DNA of 64,000 nucleotides from Haliclona indistincta (Eukaryota; Porifera; Demospongiae; Haplosclerida; Chalinidae): contig OZ024787.1 of assembly GCA_964017065.1 (NCBI GenBank), positions 4,699,569 through 4,763,568 of the forward strand, in the 5' to 3' direction. The notes under the pieces were generated by a model. It saw nothing but the letters and a program-made list of their open reading frames with translations. It searched no databases and was not told the DNA's origin. Shown here in pieces: positions 47,601 through 58,038 of this stretch (the first letter of the stretch is position 1; every line of letters starts with the position of its first letter). The position numbers and the translations under genes were made by a program.

Positions 47601-50051
47601 AGTTTCTTCGGGCAAACAAAGCGTGGTCAAAGACAGTTATCATCAAAGAAACTCACAAATCTGCTTGTGGGCGGAGCAAACACTGTAGAAAGAGTAAAAA
47701 TTTTATTCAATGAGCCGACAAGCCACGCCCACCAAAATGGATTTGTGAACTGAATGGCTCGTGGTGAGCAAACGTATGCATGCGTTTTTGCGTAAAGTGT
47801 TCAGTCTGTCAGTCACAAGGCCACGAATATTTAATTAGTTTCGTGGTTTGCACAAGAATTGAGCTACAGAGGTCAGCTAAAAACGCAGCAAGGTCATTTG
47901 TGGCGCCAGAGGTAGGCCTTATAATCCGTCAGCTGCCTCAGGAGAAGAGTAGTTCTGGCTAGCTGTAGTCCTCGTGCTCGCCGCCATTAAGGGACTACAC
48001 GTCGAACATCAGAATGACGAAAATTTCAGTTTCTTCGGGCAAACAAAGCGTGGTCAAAGACAGTTATCATCAAAGAAACTCACAAATCTGCTTGTGGGCG
48101 GAGCAAACACTGTAGAAAGAGTAAAAATTTTATTCAATGAGCCGACAAGCCACGCCCACCAAAATGGATTTGTGAACTGAATGGCTCGTGGTGAGCAAAC
48201 GTATGCATGCGTTTTTGCGTAAAGTGTTCAGTCTGTCAGTCACAAGGCCACGAATATTTAATTAGTTTCGTGGTTTGCACAAGAATTGAGCTACAGAGGT
48301 CAGCTAAAAACGCAGCAAGGTCATTTGTGGCGCCAGAGGTAGGCCTTATAATCCGTCAGCTGCCTCAGGAGAAGAGTAGTTCTGGCTAGCTGTAGTCCTC
48401 GTGCTCGCCGCCATTAAGGGACTACACGTCGAACATCAGAATGACGAAAATTTCAGTTTCTTCGGGCAAACAAAGCGTGGTCAAAGACAGTTATCATCAA
48501 AGAAACTCACAAATCTGCTTGTGGGCGGAGCAAACACTGTAGAAAGAGTAAAAATTTTATTCAATGAGCCGACAAGCCACGCCCACCAAAATGGATTTGT
48601 GAACTGAATGGCTCGTGGTGAGCAAACGTATGCATGCGTTTTTGCGTAAAGTGTTCAGTCTGTCAGTCACAAGGCCACGAATATTTAATTAGTTTCGTGG
48701 TTTGCACAAGAATTGAGCTACAGAGGTCAGCTAAAAACGCAGCAAGGTCATTTGTGGCGCCAGAGGTAGGCCTTATAATCCGTCAGCTGCCTCAGGAGAA
48801 GAGTAGTTCTGGCTAGCTGTAGTCCTCGTGCTCGCCGCCATTAAGGGACTACACGTCGAACATCAGAATGACGAAAATTTCAGTTTCTTCGGGCAAACAA
48901 AGCGTGGTCAAAGACAGTTATCATCAAAGAAACTCACAAATCTGCTTGTGGGCGGAGCAAACACTGTAGAAAGAGTAAAAATTTTATTCAATGAGCCGAC
49001 AAGCCACGCCCACCAAAATGGATTTGTGAACTGAATGGCTCGTGGTGAGCAAACGTATGCATGCGTTTTTGCGTAAAGTGTTCAGTCTGTCAGTCACAAG
49101 GCCACGAATATTTAATTAGTTTCGTGGTTTGCACAAGAATTGAGCTACAGAGGTCAGCTAAAAACGCAGCAAGGTCATTTGTGGCGCCAGAGGTAGGCCT
49201 TATAATCCGTCAGCTGCCTCAGGAGAAGAGTAGTTCTGGCTAGCTGTAGTCCTCGTGCTCGCCGCCATTAAGGGACTACACGTCGAACATCAGAATGACG
49301 AAAATTTCAGTTTCTTCGGGCAAACAAAGCGTGGTCAAAGACAGTTATCATCAAAGAAACTCACAAATCTGCTTGTGGGCGGAGCAAACACTGTAGAAAG
49401 AGTAAAAATTTTATTCAATGAGCCGACAAGCCACGCCCACCAAAATGGATTTGTGAACTGAATGGCTCGTGGTGAGCAAACGTATGCATGCGTTTTTGCG
49501 TAAAGTGTTCAGTCTGTCAGTCACAAGGCCACGAATATTTAATTAGTTTCGTGGTTTGCACAAGAATTGAGCTACAGAGGTCAGCTAAAAACGCAGCAAG
49601 GTCATTTGTGGCGCCAGAGGTAGGCCTTATAATCCGTCAGCTGCCTCAGGAGAAGAGTAGTTCTGGCTAGCTGTAGTCCTCGTGCTCGCCGCCATTAAGG
49701 GACTACACGTCGAACATCAGAATGACGAAAATTTCAGTTTCTTCGGGCAAACAAAGCGTGGTCAAAGACAGTTATCATCAAAGAAACTCACAAATCTGCT
49801 TGTGGGCGGAGCAAACACTGTAGAAAGAGTAAAAATTTTATTCAATGAGCCGACAAGCCACGCCCACCAAAATGGATTTGTGAACTGAATGGCTCGTGGT
49901 GAGCAAACGTATGCATGCGTTTTTGCGTAAAGTGTTCAGTCTGTCAGTCACAAGGCCACGAATATTTAATTAGTTTCGTGGTTTGCACAAGAATTGAGCT
50001 ACAGAGGTCAGCTAAAAACGCAGCAAGGTCATTTGTGGCGCCAGAGGTAGG
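44665..50051. repeat. 427-bp satellite array, right block (~12.6 units)
   Basis: Continues in exact phase from the interrupted unit; counted without the insertion the array is 26 units. It ends at GCCAGAGGTAGGC (50051), the same phase point at which the left block begins (CCTTATAATCCG), so the array has a whole number of units. All predicted peptides per unit are identical. Confidence 0.98.
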
Positions 50052-50285
50052 CAAGGTTCACCCGCTTCGCTTGCCCGCCCTCCCCCCTCCCACCCACCCT
50101 GGTTGCTACCTTTAAATTAAAGAAAAACTATGTCGTAAAACATTTGGGTCCCTCGGCCCTCTAGCTCCACCCTAGGACCGCCCAGCAGTTGGTAAGGTCG
50201 CTGTGAAATACTAGATGGTGAGGCAGAAAAAACAGCACGCAAATCGAGCCGTTTCTATAGTTCGCCGTGTAGTCCCTTAATGCAT
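50052..50285. other. Array flank, no gene seen
   Basis: Short pyrimidine-rich stretch (CCCGCCCTCCCCCCTCCCAC) and unassigned sequence leading to the next repeat. Confidence 0.5.
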
Positions 50286-50705
50286 CTCCATAAGCACAAT
50301 ACTTTACTGTATTGTTGATGACGATCTTTGAGGGGTCAGCGGGGGTGATGTTGTTGCGTTTTTCTTGTGTTCAAGGAGAGTGTTCGGCTACTTCTGCTGG
50401 TCATCGTTTAGCACAAGGATGGGTGTATGCTAGCAGCACTAAATTAGCCGGCTCCTCTACTTCGTTGGACGTAGCGAGTGGTGAAACGAAAATACAGAGA
50501 TTCTACCGATCTTAGGGAAATTCGTACACGTGTCTATTATTGTTTGTTGTCGCCTTCAGGAAGGACGCTGGAGCTAACGGTTTGCTGTGTCTTCTACACA
50601 TGCAAGTGGCTATAGTTTGCTGTGGCAGACACCGTCTTAGCTGCGTTGGTTTTGCTGGCAATAGCGTACGAATATACATGTTGGCCGAATATAGATAATT
50701 TACTC
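50286..50705. repeat. Single-arm copy of the 32107-32555 element
   Basis: From TCTCCATAAGCACAATACTT to GAATATAGATAATTTACTCT it matches 32107-32550 in the same orientation with a handful of substitutions. The partner arm is absent. Confidence 0.85.
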
Positions 50706-50776
50706 TACGCAGTGCAATTATTCGTAAAACACGCGTGGACTGAATTCCGTGTCATGTCCTCCTTTTCTGGTAATGA

Positions 50777-51042
50777 CTCCAGCGCTTTTGTACATTGTGC
50801 TGTAGCAACCCTCACGCAGATTTTACTTAGTTAAGTATCGATACATCTGCACAGCAAGTTTCATGAAGTTCATACATTTCCTTCCATCTGGCTCAGAAAA
50901 CTAAAAATAGAACAGAAATATTTTGAGCCAGATGGAAGGAAATGTATGAACTTCAGTAACTTGCTGTGCAGATGTATCGATGCCTAACTAAGTAAAATCT
51001 GCGTGAGGGTTGCTACAGCACAATGTACAAAAGCGCTGGAGT
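50777..51042. mobile_element. 266-bp palindromic MITE (ACTCCAGCGC ends)
   Basis: Arms of about 120 bp run from ACTCCAGCGCTTTTGTACAT to TCCATCTGGCTCA and back, around a spacer of about 30 bp. It interrupts sequence that is continuous, in inverse orientation, near 30705, so it is a nested insertion. Confidence 0.85.
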
Positions 51043-51397
51043 CCTAAGTCTACTTTCGTCATCGTCTCAGAGCCTCGCCCTCTTTCAATGTATGGCCTGG
51101 AAACAACGCAAAAAGATCACTGCGACGTCGGAGATTTTTAAAATCTTGACAGCGTGTTCATGTGCATCCCTACCAACAAAACTAAGCTTTAGTGCTGAAT
51201 GTAGTTTGAACAAAAAGTATTTACTTACGATTGGCTAGCGCCGCCAAGTTATTTCAAGTGTTTTTATTTTTCCTGCAAAAAGGAAGGACTTGGCGCTTCT
51301 CTGTTTGTCCGTTCAATGTTCGGGTCAAACCACTCTACACACCGAGACGCAAGCCCGCTGAATCTGTGACTGTCTAATTTTTTCAGTGGGAACCCTA
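51041..51397. repeat. Inverted copy of 30354-30708
   Basis: Reads TCCTAAGTCTACTTTCGTCA to TTTCAGTGGGAACCCT. Together with 50286-50705 it forms an inverted, shorter counterpart of 30354-32105 on the far side of the satellite. Confidence 0.8.
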
Positions 51398-52240
51398 GTT
51401 AGCGATGTGCACTAAAAAGTTTAAACTGTCTGAATCAATTACTTATTGTTCTAGGTGTCTTCTGCTAACCTTTAGCAGCACACAAATCTAAATTTCGTTA
51501 GAATCGGTGCTAAAATGGCTGAGTTACAACGGGTTTTGTGGCGGTTACTGTGTGATTTTGTTCTACACTAAATTTACATTACAAAGCCGGCTTCCTGGTT
51601 ACAGCGGCGCTGTTGCGCACTTCGAGGCATAGGTGCAAAACAGTAATCTTGAGTATGACACGACAGCCTGGGCTACGCTGACCTGTTCGGCATACTTATT
51701 GAAGCAAACTACGACCAGTCAGATCCACAACAATGGCTATAACGGACACTCGACAGCTATTTGCCTGTTACAGTACATGGCGAACAGGTCAGTTAGCAAG
51801 ACACTCCAGCTGTGCGCGACTATGGAGCACGTTTGCACTTACCTAAACTGTCACTGATATCTTTGTAAGTGCTGGTCGGAGGTATTCTCCAAGTTTAACT
51901 AACATTGCAAACTGTTTGACTACGAAAATATTTTTTGATTACCAAATTGCTGGGTTTTTTTTATCTAGCACTGATTGATCATAGCAAAATAGCAATGTTT
52001 CCAAGAATTGTCAGCTTAAATTTCATAATTAGTTGGAATCAGCGTATCTGAAAACCTTTAGGTGGTTTTTAGCCTCTGAAACGGCACTCAGACGTCGCGC
52101 AACACAATTTCCACTTTTTGAATTGAAAAAGGTGGAGACATTTCCGGCCGCATGACCATGCCCACGCACGTCGCTACCCTAGTATCAAGAGTAAATTAAT
52201 CGTGTAACGTCATGACTTAGTACGCGCGCCCGCGATCGCG
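51398..52240. other. No gene seen
   Basis: A 74-codon ORF at 51633-51857 shows no recognisable domain. No repeat structure stands out. Confidence 0.4.
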
Positions 52241-53112
52241 ATAGACCTTTTTACCCAGAGAGCTAAAGAATGCAATAATCAGATAATTGACGTGACGTCA
52301 CGACTGGAGTACATTCTTCCGCCATTTTGTTACGTTAATACATTGTGGCAATTGGAAAAACAGCGTTTTGCGTAACTGTGTAGCTCTGCAACGCGGCCGA
52401 ATATTCTAATTCTACTGATATCCACGGAAAGTTGAAAACTTGCTCTACACAACCCTGAAGAAAACGAGCAGCAAACTCATCCAGAGGCCGAGTTACAATG
52501 CTGGCAAACAAGTAGGTGGCGGTCGTAATAATGGCTGTTTGCTAGCACGCACAGCTGATATCACTGTCATTGCCGTTTGTTAACTAGTGTGTTGTCATGG
52601 CTGGATAGTATTCGATTAGAATGGACGACGATTAGGACTACAAGTTCGATAACATGTCCTCTTCAGATAGGTTAACCACACTTTTGCCGATTACAAGCAC
52701 TGCCGTGTTTCTGTCGTCGTCCATTCTATTGAAATACTATCCACCCATGACAGCACACTGGTTAACAAACGGCAATGACTGTGATATCAGCTGTGCGTGC
52801 TAGCAAACAGCCATTATTACGACCGCCACCTACTTATTTGCCGGCATTGTAACTCGGCGTCTGGATGAGTTTGCTGCTCGAGTGCTCGTTTTCTTCAGGG
52901 TTGTGTAGAGCAAGTTTTCAACTTTCCATGGATATCAGTAGAATTAGAATATTCGGCCGCGTTGCAGAGCTACACAGTTACGCAAAACGCTGTTTTTCTC
53001 ATTGCCACAATGTATTAACGTAACAAAATGGCGGAAGAATGTACTCCAGCCATGACGTCACGTATAATTATTGATTACCGCAACATTCCAGCTCTCAGGG
53101 TAAAAAGGTCTA
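52241..53112. mobile_element. 872-bp palindromic foldback element
   Basis: Starts ATAGACCTTTTTACCC and ends GGGTAAAAAGGTCTAT. Arms of about 390 bp match, with small differences, through GACGTGACGTCACG, CGCGGCCGAATATTCTAATT and GTAGGTGGCGGTCGTAATAA to AATGGACGACGA, around a spacer of about 80 bp. Non-coding. Confidence 0.9.
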
Positions 53113-53620
53113 TTGCAACAGCCCTAAAGCTACCATTTTCATTGACAACAAGTCGGATGCGTGTTGTAGACCTGCAGGTGGATGCCTGTACCACAGTTTG
53201 GAGTCCTCCAGAAGCTTTGGTCACGGTGCGTCCCACACGAAAATCATAGTAAGCCACCCGCCATATTCTTTTTCTCCAGCAGTGTTTAAAGCAGAAATAA
53301 AACTATCCGGTGATAGAACGGCTGTTCGCTTTGCCTGTGGAGCGGAGTCGCTTGCTGCTTCTGCTGTTTATAGCTTCATGGTGTGGGCGGTGCGACGTAG
53401 GCAAGATCTTCACTGCCACATACGTCAGATTACGTCAATTTGCTCGCGTGCTGGTCACGTTACTTTCCCGAGAGTGTCCCTGACGGGTATATTGGAGTTG
53501 GATACTCTCTCTTCTATTATTTACTCTTGCTAGCATAGGTCTACAAACAAGGGTGGGCGGGGCTCGTATGCGCATGCAATGCATGCATGTGTAGGCGACT
53601 AGGCAGAGCTGATATGTCCA
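53113..53620. other. No gene supported
   Basis: Overlapping short ORFs (53028-53249, 53198-53533) partly lie in the foldback arm and show no domain. Nothing else identified. Confidence 0.4.
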
Positions 53621-53629
53621 TTTTAGCTA

Positions 53630-54200
53630 CAAGTTTAAGGGTGGAAATCCCAAACATCAGGATTACGAATATTTTTGTTTCTACTGTTAGTTGAAGGTTT
53701 GGTCAGTCACACTGATCACCCAAGAAAGTCGCCATTCGTCTTGTGGGCGTAGCAAGCCCCACCCAATGACGAAAAGTTGCGTTTCTTTCCTGAGCATGCC
53801 ACACCCACACAAAATGTCAGACATAAACTTTGGTAGACAAGGAAGAAACATATGTATCGGATTTTGCAAAAAGGTCTGTCTGTAAGTTACAGAGGGGCGA
53901 ATATTTAATGACAACAAACGATTCCGGCAAAAATCCCCTACCAGCAAGAGCGATGGAAGAAGATACATCTCCTTTTGCCAGAGCGCCAAAAAAATGCCAC
54001 CTGACGCCCTCCCACCCTCCCCACAACCCACCCACCCCTATGTGGGTCTCTCGTGATTGCCGAGTACGAAATAATTTTGTTCCAAATACGGCAAGTGCTA
54101 TTGGAGTGTGGGTACACCCATTTTCCTTGTAAAACGGGCAAGTAATAGCCAGGACACTGTAGATTATATTGTGCAAAGGGCAGCAAGAAAGAATAGTTCG
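53630..54200. repeat. Solo, diverged relative of the 427-bp satellite monomer
   Basis: Shares, in the same order as the satellite unit, AACATCAG, a CTTGTGGGCGTAGCAA-type segment (GGGCGGAGCAAA in the satellite), CCACACCCAC, GTCTGTAAGTTACAG and CGAATATTTAAT. It extends beyond the satellite unit to CACTGTAGATTATATTGTGC. A second solo copy is at 60235-60760. Confidence 0.65.
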
Positions 54201-54321
54201 GGTTTTCCTGGCTTAAGAAAAGCCATCAACAACAGCAATACTAAACTAATGGTGGAAATAAAGACTTCTCAGTACATGCATGATATCTCAGTTCACTGAA
54301 AAAGAAAAAAGGACACAAACA

Positions 54322-54729
54322 AGTAAATTAAAGAGATTTCTATCGAAATCAAAAGGATGTAGTGATGAAGAAATCTACCACTGGTTCACAATGTAAACCA
54401 ACAAGGAACAAGCATGGAATGGTAACACGATTGACTTGCTAACAGACCATAGATCCCTACATCAGTGGCTGTACATAAGACTATGATCAATATTTTGTCA
54501 CAAACAGCTGAATTCAATTCAATGCATGTCAGGTGTCAGTCAACAGTAACTAGCTGAACTAGCTATAGTCAGGCCACAGCAGCCACTGATGTAGGGATCT
54601 ATGGTCTGTTAGCAAGTCAATCGTGTTACCATTCCATGCTTGTTCCTTGTTGGTTTACATTGTGAACCAGTGGTAGATTTCTTCATCATTACATCCTTTT
54701 GATTTCGATAGAAATCTTTTTAATTTACT
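54322..54729. mobile_element. Palindromic element with ~155-bp arms
   Basis: Arms AGTAAATTAAAGAGATTTCT...TAGATCCCTACATCAGTGGC (left) and the inverse (right, ending TTTTTAATTTACT), around a spacer of about 90 bp. One or two mismatches were seen. The right end overlaps the stop of a candidate minus-strand exon. Confidence 0.85.
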
Positions 54730-54901
54730 TGTCTTTATTTTGTTTGAATGTCCCTGGTGGACTTTCGTCTAATAGGATCCCAAAGTCAGCTTTTTGTTCT
54801 ATAGAAGTTACAAACTGGATTGTGACAGTATCTTGTGGATCAGCATCATAATAAAATGAGCAAAATCTTTGAAGCTTTTTAATCAGTCTTAGTAGTTGTT
54901 C
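54725..54901 (-). CDS. Candidate C-terminal exon, unknown protein
   Basis: Reverse frame QLLRLIKKLQRFCSFYYDAD...FGILLDESPPGTFKQNKDK, stop at 54725. A plausible acceptor (GCTCACAG) lies just upstream, and an ACAAG|GTGAGT donor about 55 nt before that. Composition is protein-like and the exon ends in the foldback arm. No domain was recognised. It lies downstream of the NLR stop on the same strand and could be a relic or the end of a separate gene. Confidence 0.35.
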   Translation of the reverse strand, partial: EQLLRLIKKLQRFCSFYYDADPQDTVTIQFVTSIEQKADFGILLDESPPGTFKQNKDK

Positions 54902-55518
54902 TGTGAGCATGAATGAATGCTGACTATATAACCTATAATGCTATAATACACTCACCTTGTATAGAACTCTTTATTATTCCGATACAAACAAAAATTACTT
55001 AAAAGTTTTTTCTTGCTGATTTTTCTCTATTCAAGTCTGCCAAGACGAGCCTCAAACCAAAATTAAATTTTAGGTTCTACAAAGTTAGAGCGAAAAAGTA
55101 CAAGTGGTTATGATGATGAGTGTTAAAGTATTTTATACTGGACACGCCTTCTTTTCAACTGACCAATCAAATACAATCGCGGGCCTTTTGAAAAATTACA
55201 GTCAACAACCAACCACTGTGATAGCGGAGTATACTATATACCATTGTTGATGGCTATATTAAATCTGTTTCGTCTTTCCTTCAGATCAATATGAATGCTA
55301 TTTCGAGAAGTGCCAAAAATTAAAATAGACTATACATGTACAAGGTAGCCTGGCTAGGTAGTGTACACAATAATGGTATCTGGATCCCTACACTGACTCT
55401 TCTGCCATTAGCATCTGATACTAGTAGACAAGTATACAATGCAAAACTTAAGATGTAGAAAATAAAATAGATGTGAATTAAAGTACATTAAATGTTTGAC
55501 AGTTGACTCCAGGTGCTT
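54902..55518. other. Region 3' of the NLR gene
   Basis: Includes a decayed copy of the terminal exon described at 63494 (about 55370-55412, minus orientation) 110 nt past the NLR stop. Otherwise nothing is identified. Confidence 0.4.
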
Positions 55519-58004
55519 TCAGCAAACAATATTCACTTTGTCTCTTGGGTACGGGATGTCTTCCCAAGATGATTCGCATATTTCTGATACACAGAGTGTC
55601 AGCACTGGTGTCTTCTGCTGTCCACTACCGTGAGCCATTGGTTCAATGAGTACTCTAGCAGTGTCACATTCAATGACAAAAATCATTTTATCTAAGGATT
55701 CTAAGAAGATGTCTATCCTGTCACCAACTTTAATATCTTCTAATGAAATGTTATTCATAGTCAATAGATTTCCCAGAGACTTAGCAATTGTAAGATCAAA
55801 AGGATAGTGATCATAGAAGCTCAAATGTCTCAGGTTACTATTGGATAAGGCAGTGATGAGTTCATTGAGGTCTGTGAATGAACTTTGGCTAAACACAATT
55901 TGATCAAGAGAAGATTCGAGTAATTGAGTGATACCATCCATGCATTGATGAGTGATGTGGACACCATCTAGTCTAAGTATCTTCAGCTTCCCAGCTAATT
56001 TTGGTAAGTTGTTTTGAAATGAGTGACAGATATCTGCATCAACCCTATAATAAATAATTGTAAGTACTCATTTAAAGCATGGAATAGAAAAAAGCAGGGG
56101 CTCCAAAATTCCAACCCCAGGCCAAAGTGATTAAGAAGGTCATTTCGTGTATTTAGCAAGCTGTTCTGCACACTATAGTTAAATCAGCTCGTTGTGTATA
56201 TCGCGCAGTTAAATTGCTGGCCGGCTTTAAAACGGGCTAGCCGGCTTTGAAACAGGCCGGCCGGCTTTAAAACTGGCCAACGGTTGTAAATCGGTCCGTA
56301 ACATATACGTACATTATGCTTGATATCATTAACACAAGTCATCACCGTAACAACATGCAACGCCTAAATAAATATTACCATTATAATTGTCATTTTTATG
56401 TTGATGTGGGTGGGTAATGGGGCTATGGCAAGGGGTCACCACAAATTTTAGCCACTGGAAGTAAGTATAATTTATTTTTACCTTGTCCTAATTTGAAGCT
56501 CAGTCAAAGCTTGATATTGATGAATGTTATCAAATATTATATCATAATCGGGAAGATACATCTTGAGACGAGTTAATGAAAGAGGGAGTTGAAACTTGTT
56601 TGTTAAAAATGAAGAATTAGTCAATTCAGGTAGTTCTAGTGTAGTCAATCTTGGACAGTAGTAATCTAAGTTTTGCAGAACACTTTCTAGACAAATATCA
56701 AACCTTAGTGCTGTTATTGCTCTTGTGAAGGGATGGAGCGAGTTGAATACTTCAAAAAAAGCACTGGCATCCTGCTTAACAAAATACATTGTGATCAATG
56801 GTTTATATTTCTCATCCCAGTCTGCTGTAGCAACAGAATAATGCATACCATCCGAAAATGACTGCAATTCTTCGTTTGAAAAAAATTTTAGATACCATGT
56901 GGAACTTTGGTCACTATTGGCTACACAGTAGCCATATACAAACCAGTTTAGTGAAGATCTACCCCCAAATTTATTGTCAACAGAAGTATAAGCAAAAATT
57001 TTAGATACCAATTGAGGAGACTGAGTCTCAAAAAGTAACTGGCATACTAGGCTACTGTCATAAACCTTGTTATAATGTGATTTCTGTAGCAAAGGAAATG
57101 AATCAAGCCTTGTGATACCTGCTAAAAACAGATATACAGGCCAGCGTAGAGTAATAAGCCTTTTATTCTTCCTATAAAATTTGAATCGGCCCAGTATATG
57201 TATGGGTTTAAGTATGTTTAATTCAGTTGGTTGTAGGTTAGGATGAAGTGACCAGTACAGAGCTGCTAAGAACTCTTGTAATGTGAGATGAAGAAATATG
57301 TAAGATGTTGGTTCCTCTGGTCGCATTTCATAAAGCCTTCTCACGGATACCAATAGACCAAGTGTTTCACAGCCTGGAGCTTCATTAAAAGTATATCTTC
57401 CTTCTTTTAGTCCATTTGCAGCAAGTTTTGCTAATATCATGAGACTATTATTCACATGGCCAGGAATATCAGATAGTCTTTCGATAGTCAGATTCGAAGG
57501 CAAGTTGTGTCTCAGAAGGTGCACAACAAGAGCACTATAAATACCAGTTAAGGTGTTGGGAATGAGCAACTTCTTCCCATTCAACCAGTACTGTATGTAT
57601 AGCTCAGTCACTATAGTGCAGTGTAGGGAATTATACATAACAGACAATGCAATACGATTGTTAGAAATGTAGTTATGGAAGTCATGGAAAAGATGTTGAT
57701 TCGCTCCACATGCTAATGTGATGTATTTCAGTATGTCAGTTTCATTAAAACCATAAATTTCCATATGTTGATTTTCAGTCTGGTTTAAGCCAAGTTGGAA
57801 TTCATAAGGTAGGGTTGCTATGGCAACTGGGCGACTCGTAACTACAACTGTAGCTTCACGGATAATTCTGTTATTCAAAATTTTTTGAATGATTGAAAGA
57901 TCAGTTAGTTGTTCTTTCGAAAGTTCGTCATATCCGTCAAGAAGTAGAAATAATCCTTTTCCGTTTTGTTTCATGATATCCTTTGCTATGGCCCGGCTAG
58001 ACTG

Positions 58005-58038
<34 letters not shown>

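Noticed and set aside
34451..50051. CRISPR-like array
   Set aside because: The period is 427 bp with no variable spacers, and the genome is eukaryotic.
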